From: Halomonas dongshanensis
GTDB lineage: Bacteria > Pseudomonadota > Gammaproteobacteria > Pseudomonadales > Halomonadaceae
Assembly: GCF_024790395.1 (NCBI RefSeq)
Contig: NZ_JAJISC010000002.1
Span: 62,001 to 126,000 of the forward strand
Reading direction: 5' to 3'
Length of the DNA stretch: 64,000 nucleotides
Shown: piece after piece, positions 19,972 to 28,540 of the stretch
Layout: each line of letters begins with the position of its first letter
Position numbering within the stretch: position 1 is the stretch's first letter
The notes under the pieces: model-generated
Told to the model about the DNA's origin: nothing
The model's database searches: none
The model's input: only the letters and a program-made list of their open reading frames with translations
Program-made: the position numbers and the translations under genes

Positions 19972-20003
19972 CGGCGGCGCCTTGATGGGCGCCGCCGTTT
20001 TTT
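19972..20003 (+). terminator. Intrinsic terminator after the phosphate transporter
   Basis: CGGCGGCGCC (19972-19981) pairs perfectly with GGCGCCGCCG (19988-19997) around a 6-base loop, followed by six T residues. It ends the DUF47-pit operon. Confidence 0.93.
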
Positions 20004-20048
20004 CTGGATCGAGTTTTTCTGGATCGAGTTTTTGTGTATCGAGTTTTT
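20004..20048 (+). repeat. Three 15-bp tandem repeats upstream of argA
   Basis: CTGGATCGAGTTTTT occurs twice in tandem and is followed by GTGTATCGAGTTTTT. The tract lies directly after the pit terminator and 82 bases before the argA start. Confidence 0.9.
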
Positions 20049-20129
20049 CTGGGTAGTAGAAAGAGCGCTCTGGTAAAGTGGCCGCTCAATCGATGCTCTT
20101 TTCATTCACCCGCTGCCGGAGAGCAGTCC

Positions 20130-21446
20130 TTGGACACTCGTTTTCCCTTCGTCGACTGGTTTCGTAATGCCTCCCCCTACATCAATGCCCACCGGGGACG
20201 AACCTTCGTCATTCTGATCGAAGGGGAAGCCATGGCCTCGGGGCGCGGCGAGCAGCTGATTCAGGATTTGGCGCTGTTGCACACCCTTGGGGTGCGCCTA
20301 GTGGTGGCCTTTGGTATTCGCCCCCAGGTACGCGAAGCGCTGACCGCCGCCGAGATAACGCCGAACGCGCTACATGGCCGCTGGGTAGCCGATCGCCAGG
20401 TGATGACCTGCATCGAGCAGGTGGCAGCGCAGCAGCGACTATGGCTCGAAGCGCGGCTGTCGTTGGGCCTACCCAGCACGCCGCTGCACGGCGTCGAGCT
20501 CAGCGTGATTTCAGGCAATCTGGTCACCGCCAAGCCGCTGGGCGTGCGCGACGGTATCGACTTCGACCACAGCGGCGAGGTGCGCCGGGTGCGCGCAGCC
20601 GCCATCGAAGGGCTGTTGGACAAGGGCTCGCTGGTACTGCTGCCGCCGCTGGGCTTTTCCAGCACCGGCGAGGTGTTCGATCTCGACGCCGCCGAAGTGG
20701 CTCAGCACGCCGCCGTGGCGCTCAAGGCGGACAAGCTGATACTGCTGGGCGAATCGGCCGGGCTTGCCGATGAAACGGGCGCGCTGCTGCGCCAGTTGAC
20801 GCCTGCCGATGCCGAGCCGCGTCTCGACCAGGCCGACCCCGGCAGCGAGCTTTACCGCCACCTGCAGGCCGCCTGCACGGCGGCGCGCGAAGGCGTGCTG
20901 CGCACCCACCTGCTCTCCTGGCGCGATCACGATGCGCTCTTGGGGGAGCTTTTCACTCGCGACGGTATCGGCACCATGATCACGCTGCACCGCTACGAGC
21001 AGCTGCGTGGGGCTACCCTCAACGACATCACCGGCCTGCTTGAGCTACTAGAGCCGCTTGAGCGGCGCGGCATGCTGGTGGCGCGCTCGCGCGAGCGCTT
21101 GGAACACGAGATCGACGACTATTTGGTCATCGAACGCGATGGCATGGTGATCGGCTGTGCGGCGCTGCACCTTTTTGCCGATGCGCGCATGGCCGAGCTC
21201 GCCTGCGTAGCGGTGCATTCGAACTACCGCGGCGGCGAGCGCGGCGAGCGCTTGGTGGAAGCCATGGAGCGCCGTGCGCGCCAACAGGGCATGCAGTCGC
21301 TCTTCGTGCTCACCACCCACACGGCTCACTGGTTCGTCGAGCGCGGTTTTCGCACCGCAAGCCTCGATGATCTTCCCCCGCTCAAGCGCGAGGCCTACAA
21401 CCACGCGCGTAAGTCCAAGGTGTTGATCAAGTCATTGAGCGCCTGA
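20130..21446 (+). CDS. argA: N-acetylglutamate synthase ArgA
   Basis: First step of arginine synthesis: acetyl-CoA + glutamate to N-acetylglutamate. The 438-residue protein has the N-terminal amino-acid-kinase-like domain (about 1-290; FVILIEGEAMASG, VVAFGIRPQVREAL, GRWVADRQVMTCIEQVA) and a C-terminal GNAT acetyltransferase domain (about 295-438; MAELACVAVHSNYRGGERGERLVEAMERRA, AHWFVERGF). The start is the TTG at 20130 (MDTRFPFVDWFRNASPYI): it matches the ArgA N-terminus and has CGGAGAG upstream, while in-frame sequence further upstream is repeat DNA. The enzyme class is usually feedback-inhibited by arginine. Confidence 0.95.
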   Translation: MDTRFPFVDWFRNASPYINAHRGRTFVILIEGEAMASGRGEQLIQDLALLHTLGVRLVVAFGIRPQVREALTAAEITPNALHGRWVADRQVMTCIEQVAAQQRLWLEARLSLGLPSTPLHGVELSVISGNLVTAKPLGVRDGIDFDHSGEVRRVRAAAIEGLLDKGSLVLLPPLGFSSTGEVFDLDAAEVAQHAAVALKADKLILLGESAGLADETGALLRQLTPADAEPRLDQADPGSELYRHLQAACTAAREGVLRTHLLSWRDHDALLGELFTRDGIGTMITLHRYEQLRGATLNDITGLLELLEPLERRGMLVARSRERLEHEIDDYLVIERDGMVIGCAALHLFADARMAELACVAVHSNYRGGERGERLVEAMERRARQQGMQSLFVLTTHTAHWFVERGFRTASLDDLPPLKREAYNHARKSKVLIKSLSA

Positions 21447-21456
21447 GCTCAGGCGA

Positions 21457-22749
21457 TCAAGCGCGGTAGTCGCTGACGATCAGCGCCGCGTTGACCCCGC
21501 CAAAGCCAAAGCCGTTGCACAGCACGCGGTCCACGGCGTGTTCGCGTGCCGTCATGACGATATCCACCGTGCCAAGATCCTCATCGCCGTGGGCGAAGTT
21601 GAGCGTTGGCGGCAGCGTTTGGTGGCGCGCCGCGAGAATCGAATAGATGCTCTCGATCCCGCCTGCCGCACCCAAAAGATGGCCGGTAGAGGCTTTGGTC
21701 GCCGACACGGGCAGATGCGCCAAGCGCTCGCCAAAGACGCGCCGCAACGAGGCCATTTCCGCGCGGTCGCCCACTGGGGTCGAGGTCGCGTGGGCATTGA
21801 TGTGGCTGATGGCATCAGGCGTAAGACCCGCCATATCCAGCGCGGACTCAATGGCCGCTGCCGCACCTGCGCCATCTTCTGGGCCAGCGGTGATGTGATA
21901 GGCATCGGCGCTGGTGCCGTAGCCGTCGAGCAAGGCAAGCGGTGTAGCGCCGCGCGCCAGCGCGTGGTCGAGCGTCTCGATCACCAAGAGCCCCGCCCCC
22001 TCTCCCATGACGAAGCCGTTACGCTCCCGGTCGAAAGGGCGCGAGGCGCGCTCGGGCGCTTCAACTTCGGGCGAGAGCGCTTTGAGCGCGTTGAAACTCG
22101 CCAGCGATAGCGGGTCGACGCAGGCTTCGGCGCCGCCTACCAACGCCACATCGGCTTCGCCGCTGCGAATCAGGCGCATGCCGTCGCCAATCGCTTGGAT
22201 ACCCGCCGCGCAAGCGGTGACCGGGCAGCCAAGCGGCCCCTGAAAACCGTAGCGAATAGAGAGATTGCCCGCAGCCAGGTTGGCTAGAAAGGCGGGTACG
22301 GTGAACGGTGAGACGCGCCGATGCCCGCGTTCGGTCAGGGTTTTCTGTGCGTGAGTGATGGTAGGAAAGCCGCCTATCCCGGAGCCCACGATGGTGGCCG
22401 TGCGGCGCTTTTGGGCGAGGGTTGCCGGGCGCCAATCGGCTTGGGCCAGCGCTTCCTCGGCGGCGGCGAGGGCATAGAGGCTGAACAGGTCTAGCTTGCG
22501 CTGCTCCTTCGGGTCGGCCACGGCATCGAGATCGAGCCCGCCTTCGGCGTCATCCGCCAAGCGCGGAACGAGGCCTGCGATCTTGATTGGAATGTCGGCG
22601 GTGTCGATACGCGTCAAGGTAGCGATACCCGAACGCCCGGCCAGCAATCGCTGCCAGTTGGTCTTGACGCCATGGCCCAACGGGCTGACCATTCCCATGC
22701 CGGTGACGACGATCGGGGAGTTCAACGCAGCGTATCTTGCAGAGTGCAT
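21457..22749 (-). CDS. Beta-ketoacyl-ACP synthase II-like (FabF/FabB-type)
   Basis: Condensing enzyme of fatty-acid synthesis, 430 residues. The thiolase-fold active site is complete: Cys in VTACAAGIQAIGDG, first His in NAHATSTPVGD, Lys in SATKAST and second His in GHLLGAAGG. The start at ATG 22749 gives MHSARYAALNSPIVVTGMGMVSPLGHG. It stands alone, beside a divergent TetR regulator and away from an acp/fabG cluster, so a secondary role is plausible. It resembles the long FabF/FabB-like paralogues of gammaproteobacteria. Confidence 0.9.
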   Translation of the reverse strand: MHSARYAALNSPIVVTGMGMVSPLGHGVKTNWQRLLAGRSGIATLTRIDTADIPIKIAGLVPRLADDAEGGLDLDAVADPKEQRKLDLFSLYALAAAEEALAQADWRPATLAQKRRTATIVGSGIGGFPTITHAQKTLTERGHRRVSPFTVPAFLANLAAGNLSIRYGFQGPLGCPVTACAAGIQAIGDGMRLIRSGEADVALVGGAEACVDPLSLASFNALKALSPEVEAPERASRPFDRERNGFVMGEGAGLLVIETLDHALARGATPLALLDGYGTSADAYHITAGPEDGAGAAAAIESALDMAGLTPDAISHINAHATSTPVGDRAEMASLRRVFGERLAHLPVSATKASTGHLLGAAGGIESIYSILAARHQTLPPTLNFAHGDEDLGTVDIVMTAREHAVDRVLCNGFGFGGVNAALIVSDYRA

Positions 22750-22920
22750 GATGATGGGTTCCTGTAGGCAAGCAATATGCGCCGACCCTAGCACCGGGCA
22801 CTATATGATCAAGATAATATTCAGCTACTCCTGGCGTTGGATCAGGGGGCTTCGAATTAAGCACGAGTGTGCTGTGTAGAATGGATGGCGTCGTTAAAGA
22901 CACCAAGCGAGGAGGTGCGC

Positions 22921-23559
22921 ATGCCTTATCCCAAGAACCACAAGTCCAAGACCAAGGAGCGCATCCTGGCATCCGCCACCGAGCTATTCGGGCGCAACGG
23001 CTTTCAAAAGGTGTCGATTGGCCAGATCATGAAGCTCGCCAAAATGACCCATGGCGCTTTCTATGCCCACTTTGCTTCAAAAGAGGACCTTTACCACGCC
23101 TCGGTGCGCCAAACGCTGGATAAAAGTCGCACCGCCCGGCTGGTGAAAGGGCCGCTGTCGCTTCAGCACCTGACCGAACTCGTCGCCAACTACTGTAACC
23201 TGCAGGAGCTAGAGGCACGCCATCGCCCTGGGCCGGAAGCGGTGCTGTTCAACGAAATCGGCAGCGAGAAAGCCGAGATTCGCACCCTCTTCGAAGCCTC
23301 CTATCTGCGTATGAAGCGCATGCTCGAAACCCGCCTGCGTGCTCTTAGCCGCTTGAAGAAATTGCCGTTTTCTCACGACCGCCAAATGATCGCCGACCGT
23401 GCGCGAGTGATTCTCGCCTCGCTGATCGGCGCGGTCGCCATCGCCAAAAGCCTGCCGGGGGAGGAGGAGCGCCGCCAGGTGCTCCTCGCCACCCAGCGCC
23501 AAATCCTCCTCATGCTAGGCGTTAATGAAGAAGAAGCCGAAGCCATGCTCAAGTATTGA
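22921..23559 (+). CDS. TetR/AcrR-family transcriptional regulator
   Basis: 212 residues with an N-terminal TetR helix-turn-helix (residues about 8-60: KTKERILASATELFGRNGFQKVSIGQIMKLAKMTHGAFYAHFASKEDLY spans the whole domain) and a variable ligand-binding region. ATG 22921 follows GAGGAGG. Divergent from the ketoacyl synthase gene across 171 bases, it probably controls that gene, itself, or the convergent dehydrogenase. Confidence 0.88.
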   Translation: MPYPKNHKSKTKERILASATELFGRNGFQKVSIGQIMKLAKMTHGAFYAHFASKEDLYHASVRQTLDKSRTARLVKGPLSLQHLTELVANYCNLQELEARHRPGPEAVLFNEIGSEKAEIRTLFEASYLRMKRMLETRLRALSRLKKLPFSHDRQMIADRARVILASLIGAVAIAKSLPGEEERRQVLLATQRQILLMLGVNEEEAEAMLKY

Positions 23560-24403
23560 GAATGACGCCGCCGTTGAGGTGGATCGTCTGCCCCGACATG
23601 TAGGAGGAGTCCTCGCTTGCCAAGTAGACGTAGGCAGGTCCGATTTCGCTCGGTTGCCCTGCGCGCTTCATGGGCACCTGGCCGCCAAAGGACGCCACCT
23701 TCTCGTCATCGAAGCTTGCTGGAATCAGCGGCGTCCAGATCGGCCCCGGTGCCACGGCGTTGACTCGAATGCCGCGCTCAACCAACGACATCGAAAGCGA
23801 ACGCACGAGCCCTTGAATGGCTCCTTTGGTGGCCGAGTAATCGATCAAGGTATCGTTGCCTTTGAAGGCGTTGATCGATGAGGTGGCGATGATGGTATCA
23901 CCGCTGCTCAAGTGGGGAAGCGCAGCCTTGACCATATAGAAGTGGCTGAACAAATTGGTCTGAAAAGTGCGGATAAGCTGCTCATCGGGAATCTCGGTAA
24001 CGTCGTCCCAGTCATACTGCTCGGCGGCGTTGTTGACCACGATGTTGAGCTTGCCGAAGTGATCCACCGCCTGCTTGACGACATCGCGGCAGAACGCGGG
24101 CTCGCCTACGTCGCCCTTGAGCACCAGACAATGTCGGCCCTCTGCTTCTATAAGACGCTGGGTTTCGGCGGCATCTTTATCTTCCTGCAGATGCACGATG
24201 ACGCTGTCGGCGCCTTCACGAGCGTAGTGCACCGCTACCGCGCGGCCAATCCCGCTATCGCCGCCGGTGATGATGGCGACCTTGCCCTCGAGCTTGCCGG
24301 TGCCCTTATAACTTTGGCGAATGTACTCGGGCTCAGGGCGCATCTTGTACTCGTCGCCCGGCTGCTGGTCTTGATGTTGGGGTGGTTGGTGTTGATCGCT
24401 CAT
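23549..24403 (-). CDS. Short-chain dehydrogenase/reductase (YghA/YhdF-type)
   Basis: Classical SDR of 284 residues with an extended hydrophilic N-terminus (MSDQHQPPQHQDQQPGDEYK) typical of the YghA/YhdF subgroup. The NAD(P)-binding TGGDSGIGRAVAV, the structural NNAA, the catalytic serine in ATSSINAF and the YSATK motif are all present. Substrates for this subgroup are poorly defined (aldehydes or alcohols); related genes are often stress-induced. The 3' end overlaps the TetR gene by 11 bases (convergent). Confidence 0.9.
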   Translation of the reverse strand: MSDQHQPPQHQDQQPGDEYKMRPEPEYIRQSYKGTGKLEGKVAIITGGDSGIGRAVAVHYAREGADSVIVHLQEDKDAAETQRLIEAEGRHCLVLKGDVGEPAFCRDVVKQAVDHFGKLNIVVNNAAEQYDWDDVTEIPDEQLIRTFQTNLFSHFYMVKAALPHLSSGDTIIATSSINAFKGNDTLIDYSATKGAIQGLVRSLSMSLVERGIRVNAVAPGPIWTPLIPASFDDEKVASFGGQVPMKRAGQPSEIGPAYVYLASEDSSYMSGQTIHLNGGVILNT

Positions 24404-25082
24404 TTGATTCTCCTCCTTGTATCAAACGATGGTCTGTATCAAACGATAGATAGAAAGCGGCGAGTTCCACATCGCTCGTTCACCTTAGTAGAAAGTAAGA
24501 AGCGCAGCCAAACGCTCCTGCAATGAAGGGAAGCGCATAGCGGATGGCCATAAGTGGCGTGAATATACATGGTGCGAAAAAGTGAATTTAATCGACCAAT
24601 AATGGCTTTTATAGCTAACTTTTAAGGCGTTACTTATATCTTTCTACTTCATGCTTCAAGTTATTATAAAAAGTTAATAATAATTGATGGGAAGAGTGTC
24701 TTGTGCTTGTTTTTGTTAACTATTGATTGTCAAATGTAGCTATTTTATTTGAATTTTTTTCAAAATGTTTTTAACTAGAATTAGGTTTTTAGTGATTTGA
24801 TAAATCGGTGTTTTTATATAATTGACAGGCATTGGGCGCTCACTATATTTCAATCATGATGCCCTAGGATGTTTTCTCATTGCTTAGAGCATTTAGCGGC
24901 TAGTTAAGGCTGTTTAGCTTATATGAAAAAACGTAACAAATACAAATAGTAAGAGAGTGGAGTGAAAGCGAAGAATAGGGTTGTTAGGAGAATAAGGCGG
25001 AAATATTAAGCGTTGATTAAAACGCTACTCGTTTATTTGCCTCGCTAATAAATGAGCCAATGACGCATGGAGGAGTCACCCA
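24404..25082. other. AT-rich 680-base gene-free region
   Basis: No convincing coding frame was found. Base composition is visibly AT-rich from about 24540 to 25050, unlike the GC-rich flanks. It holds a good plus-strand sigma-70-type promoter (24822-24849) and many A/T tracts. It could be a long regulated leader of the downstream stress genes, an H-NS-like binding region, or a decayed insertion. Confidence 0.6.
24822..24849 (+). promoter_or_regulatory. Sigma-70-like promoter in the AT-rich gap
   Basis: TTGACA (24822-24827) and TATATT (24844-24849) are separated by 16 bases. Initiation near 24856 would give a leader of about 225 bases before the gene at 25083. Confidence 0.55.
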
Positions 25083-25646
25083 ATGAATAACTCAGGAATG
25101 AACGACCAAGAAAAATCGTTCGCGTCTCATGCCGCCCCCGGCCCAGGCGCTGCTTCGCCCCATAACGATCCCCATCAAGACCCCCACCGTCTCGACACAG
25201 AGCGATTGAAAGCACAGGGCCGCGAAGCGGCACACGACATTCACGAGGCTGCTTCGCAGCAGGCCGAACACGTTTACGATCATCAGCGTCAGGTCTTTGC
25301 TCAGCAAGCTACGACCTTTACCAAGGTGATGAACAAAACCGCCGATGAATTCGAGAGCCAACACCAGCCTTTCTTTTCCCAGCAGGCACGCCGGATGGCG
25401 AAGTATGCCGACAGCGTCTCGCATCAGCTGCGCGACAAGGACTTGAAGCGTATTTGCCACGATGCCCAGGACTATAGCCGCCGGGAGCCTGCCCTCTTCA
25501 TCGGCGGGATGATGGCAGCAGGCTTTTTGGTGGCGCGCTTTTTGAGAAGTTCGCAGCACCATCACCACGCCGACACCTCGGCATCGCAAGGCGATCCAAC
25601 GATACGGCCTCCCTCGACGCCCCCTTCGAGCGATACATACAGCTAA
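25083..25646 (+). CDS. YqjD/ElaB-like membrane-associated stress protein
   Basis: A 187-residue hydrophilic protein rich in His, Gln and Ala, with predicted long helices (about residues 38-125) and one short hydrophobic segment near residues 138-153 (ALFIGGMMAAGFLVARFL) followed by a His/Ser/Pro tail. This layout resembles C-terminally membrane-anchored DUF883 (ElaB/YqjD) proteins, which in E. coli associate with ribosomes in stationary phase, but sequence identity is not obvious. GGAGGAG precedes ATG 25083. First gene of a probable three-gene stress operon. Confidence 0.65.
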   Translation: MNNSGMNDQEKSFASHAAPGPGAASPHNDPHQDPHRLDTERLKAQGREAAHDIHEAASQQAEHVYDHQRQVFAQQATTFTKVMNKTADEFESQHQPFFSQQARRMAKYADSVSHQLRDKDLKRICHDAQDYSRREPALFIGGMMAAGFLVARFLRSSQHHHHADTSASQGDPTIRPPSTPPSSDTYS

Positions 25647-25692
25647 GCGCTCGTAACCAATGCCGAGACTATCACCTTAGTAGGAGGCTCAT

Positions 25693-26130
25693 ATGGACAC
25701 ACAACACGACAGCACATCGACAGGCACATCCGTTGGCGCGCTTCTCTCCACGCTCACTCGCGAGGTGACGGGGCTCGTACGCAACGAGGCCGAGCTGGCC
25801 AAGGCCGAGGTGTCGGAAAAGACCCATCAGGCCCTTACTGCCATTGCCGCCATCGCCATAGCGGGCGCGGTCATCTTCGCCGGATTCTTGGTGCTTTTGG
25901 CAGCGGCGGTATTTTTACTGAACGAACTTCTCCCACCGGAGATGACCCCTTGGCTCTCTGCGGTCATCGTGGGGGTTGTGGTGGCCCTGATCGGCATGAT
26001 CATGTTGAACGTGGGGGTCAAGCGCATCAAGGCGCAGCGTCTGGCCCCACGGCGCACCCTTAACAGCTTGCAACGGGACAAGGAACTGGCCCGAGAACAT
26101 CGGCATAACGTCAAGGAGGAGTTGAAATGA
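25693..26130 (+). CDS. YqjE-like phage-holin-fold membrane protein
   Basis: 145 residues with an N-terminal amphipathic region (SVGALLSTLTREVTGLVRNEAELAKAEVSEK) and two hydrophobic helices at about residues 52-77 and 85-108. It matches the DUF1469/putative Actinobacteriota holin-X/YqjE family. Despite the family name it is a chromosomal envelope protein, not part of a prophage. A TAGGAGG ribosome-binding site precedes it and it overlaps the next gene by ATGA, so the two are translationally coupled. Confidence 0.82.
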   Translation: MDTQHDSTSTGTSVGALLSTLTREVTGLVRNEAELAKAEVSEKTHQALTAIAAIAIAGAVIFAGFLVLLAAAVFLLNELLPPEMTPWLSAVIVGVVVALIGMIMLNVGVKRIKAQRLAPRRTLNSLQRDKELAREHRHNVKEELK

Positions 26131-27332
26131 GTACGCATCACGATCAGCGAAGCGCAGAAGAGATCGAGAAGGACGTCGACCGCTCTCGTGAGCGACTAGA
26201 CGCTACCTTGAGCGAGCTGGAAACGCGTTTTTCGCCTCAGCATCTTCTCAATGCTTCTTACGACTACCTGCGTCATGGCGGCGCGAACGAGTTCTTTTCC
26301 AATCTAGGCGCCACCATCAAGGAAAATCCGGTACCGTTTTTAGTCACCGGTGCGGGGCTCGGCTGGTTATTGACTGCTCAGCGAAGCGGTCAGCACGCCC
26401 AAGGGCGTTCTCGTCCTTCACAGGGTGATGGCAACCCCTACCCGTATGCTCACGCTAATGGCAGCGTTCACCCTCATGATGGCTCGCACGCCCCGGCGGG
26501 CAGTGACTTACACCGCTCGAGCCCGATGGGGAGTCATGCTGCAACGTACGCAACGCCTGCGCCATCGATGGCGTCTGAGCGACCAGGCCCCAGTGCGTTC
26601 TCTCATCCTCCGGCTTACGACGATAGAGCGCCTTACGACACGGCGAGTCACGACACGGCGAGTCACGACGCGGACCAAGGAATGAAAGAGCGCCTGGCCG
26701 AGAAAGCGCATCACCTAAGCGATAGGGCACACCATTGGGGAGCCGATATGCGCGATAGCACGTCACACCTTTATCACTCATCGCAGCACGGTATCAGCGA
26801 TGCCTCGCGATGGGCCAAGGACGTGGGCCGCCAAGGCTCTCATTTCATCCAAGAGCATCCGCTGGTGGCAGGCGCGCTGGGCTTTGCCTTGGGCGCGGCG
26901 CTGGGTGGCATTTTGCCTTCGACCCGTAAGGAAGACGCCTATATGGGCGAATACCGCGACCGCCTGATGAGCGAAGCCGCCGAGCGCGGCCACGAGCAGG
27001 CTGACAAGCTGCAGCACTCACTTCACGAAAGGACCGAGAAGATGAAACACGAAAAGGATGAGACACAGAATAACACCCGCCCCCAAGACGCCGAGCGCCA
27101 GGAGCATGATACGCATCGCACGCCCAGCAATACCGAAGGTCAGCCCATGCGCTACTCCGAGGAGACGATGCCCGGCCATAACGCTGCATCGGGTGTTAGC
27201 GGTCATCCTGGCAAGGCGCCTGCACCCCACGACAAGGACAGCAAGCATGACGAGCATGGGCTGACGGATTCCGACACACCCTCCGGCAATACCCAGGGTG
27301 ATGACACCCTGAGACCGCCACCCAAGCGCTAG
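26127..27332 (+). CDS. DUF3618-domain protein
   Basis: 401 residues. The N-terminus carries the DUF3618 signature (SAEEIEKDVDRSRERLDATLSELETRF) and a hydrophobic segment near residue 68 (PFLVTGAGLGWLL). A second hydrophobic glycine-rich segment lies near residue 250 (HPLVAGALGFALGAALGGILP). The rest is low-complexity His/Ser/Asp/Gly-rich sequence, with a 15-base tandem duplication at 26639-26668. DUF3618 genes usually follow DUF883/DUF1469 genes, as here. The function is unknown; an envelope-stress role is inferred from family and context. Confidence 0.8.
   Translation: MSTHHDQRSAEEIEKDVDRSRERLDATLSELETRFSPQHLLNASYDYLRHGGANEFFSNLGATIKENPVPFLVTGAGLGWLLTAQRSGQHAQGRSRPSQGDGNPYPYAHANGSVHPHDGSHAPAGSDLHRSSPMGSHAATYATPAPSMASERPGPSAFSHPPAYDDRAPYDTASHDTASHDADQGMKERLAEKAHHLSDRAHHWGADMRDSTSHLYHSSQHGISDASRWAKDVGRQGSHFIQEHPLVAGALGFALGAALGGILPSTRKEDAYMGEYRDRLMSEAAERGHEQADKLQHSLHERTEKMKHEKDETQNNTRPQDAERQEHDTHRTPSNTEGQPMRYSEETMPGHNAASGVSGHPGKAPAPHDKDSKHDEHGLTDSDTPSGNTQGDDTLRPPPKR
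26639..26668 (+). repeat. 15-bp tandem duplication in the DUF3618 gene
   Basis: Two perfect copies of CACGGCGAGTCACGA, encoding repeated DTASH pentapeptides. Confidence 0.88.
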
Positions 27333-27361
27333 CCAATCGTTAGTTAATAGATAGCATCCAC

Positions 27362-27396
27362 ATCTGCGCCTGGCTTTTGCCGGGCGCAGATACTTT
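27362..27396 (+). terminator. Terminator between the stress operon and the RpiR gene
   Basis: ATCTGCGCC pairs with GGCGCAGAT, extended inward by a T-G wobble and GGC/GCC around a TTTT tetraloop (27362-27391). A short T-run follows. The position suits termination of the plus-strand stress operon. Confidence 0.85.
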
Positions 27397-27456
27397 TAGC
27401 CAACAAGTGCTTTTAGTTAGCAAATGCTTTTAGCCGAGACGATATGCGGGCTTGGT

Positions 27457-28344
27457 TTAACAATGGCGCCAAGGGGGCAACGTTGCGTAGGTGTTGAGTG
27501 CTGCGTGGTGCTCGTCGGCGCGTTGAAGCGCGTCGAGTGTGGCAGCGCGGTCGGTATCGGCCAATAGCGCACAGAGTGCTTCCGATAAGGCCAGGGCGGG
27601 TACCAGGGTATGGAAGAAGCTATCGCTTTCGGTGGGGCAGAGCACGGCATGCCGAGAAATGCCTGCCAGAGGCGAGACGGCGCTGTCGGTAATCGACACG
27701 ATGGTCACTCCCTGATCGGCGGCTCGTTTGGCAAGCACTAAGGAGTCCGCCGTATAGGGTTGAATGGAAACCACCAGCAGCACGTCATTCTTCGTGGCGC
27801 GCATGAGGGCATCACCGCCGGTCCCTGCGGGGCCATCCAAGTGTATCGAACGCTCGCCGAGTAGCGACATTACGTAGTGAAAATGCCAAGCCACTACATG
27901 ACTCGAACGTAAGCCCACCACATATACTTTTCTCGCCTTGGCTAGCCGCTTGGCCATAGCGTTCAACTGCATTAGCGGCTCGGGATCGCACAGCGATAGC
28001 AACTGCGCACTCGTTTTGCGCAGCAAGTTCGCGGCACGCTCATCGCCATCCGCTATTTTACTGCTGCCTGCCCGACGTGCCTTGTCGGCAAAGCCATCGC
28101 GCTCATGGCGTAGCGCTTCGGCGTAGCGGGCGCGCAGCGCATTGTAACCTTCGAATCCGAGCGCTTTCGCCAGCCGCGTCATGGTCGCAGGCTGCACACC
28201 GGCGTGGCGCGCCAGTTCGCGCATGGACACCAGCGCTACTTCGTTGGGGTGTTCGAGCAGGTAGCGCGCAGCTTGCTGTAGCTGGCCCGACAGGCCATCG
28301 AACTGCGCGATGAGCTGCTCGCGCAGCGGGTCGCCTGGCGGCAT
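27457..28344 (-). CDS. MurR/RpiR-family transcriptional regulator
   Basis: 295 residues: an N-terminal RpiR helix-turn-helix (about 1-77, with ALVSMRELARHAGVQPATMTRLAKALGF) and a C-terminal SIS sugar/phosphosugar isomerase-type sensor domain (about 110-250; KVYVVGLRSSHVVAWHFHYVMSL). The start ATG 28344 matches the family start; in-frame codons further upstream are AT-rich promoter DNA. It is divergent from a class III aminotransferase, which it probably regulates. Confidence 0.88.
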   Translation of the reverse strand: MPPGDPLREQLIAQFDGLSGQLQQAARYLLEHPNEVALVSMRELARHAGVQPATMTRLAKALGFEGYNALRARYAEALRHERDGFADKARRAGSSKIADGDERAANLLRKTSAQLLSLCDPEPLMQLNAMAKRLAKARKVYVVGLRSSHVVAWHFHYVMSLLGERSIHLDGPAGTGGDALMRATKNDVLLVVSIQPYTADSLVLAKRAADQGVTIVSITDSAVSPLAGISRHAVLCPTESDSFFHTLVPALALSEALCALLADTDRAATLDALQRADEHHAALNTYATLPPWRHC

Positions 28345-28487
28345 GGCATCTTCCTCGAAAACGTTGCATGGGAAAAAAATAATCGCACGAGTGTAAGTGT
28401 AGGGTGTGGTCGTCTCAATGATCCATTTGTTTAAAATAAAAATAAAATGATTCATGTGTTGCTTTCGCGCTCGGTTCCCGGCACGCT

Positions 28488-28532
28488 GGCACTTGAAAAG
28501 CTCGCACTTGAAAAGCGGTCACTTGAAAGGGG
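28488..28532 (+). repeat. Three 15-bp repeats upstream of the aminotransferase
   Basis: GGCACTTGAAAAGCT, CGCACTTGAAAAGCG and GTCACTTGAAAGGGG are consecutive 15-base units. The last contains the likely ribosome-binding site of the gene at 28541. They may be operator repeats or a slippage product. Confidence 0.8.
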
Positions 28533-28540
28533 AAGCTCCC

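Noticed and set aside
25693..26130. Prophage holin
   Set aside because: The family name is misleading: no lysis, tail or integrase genes nearby; it is a YqjE-type envelope protein.
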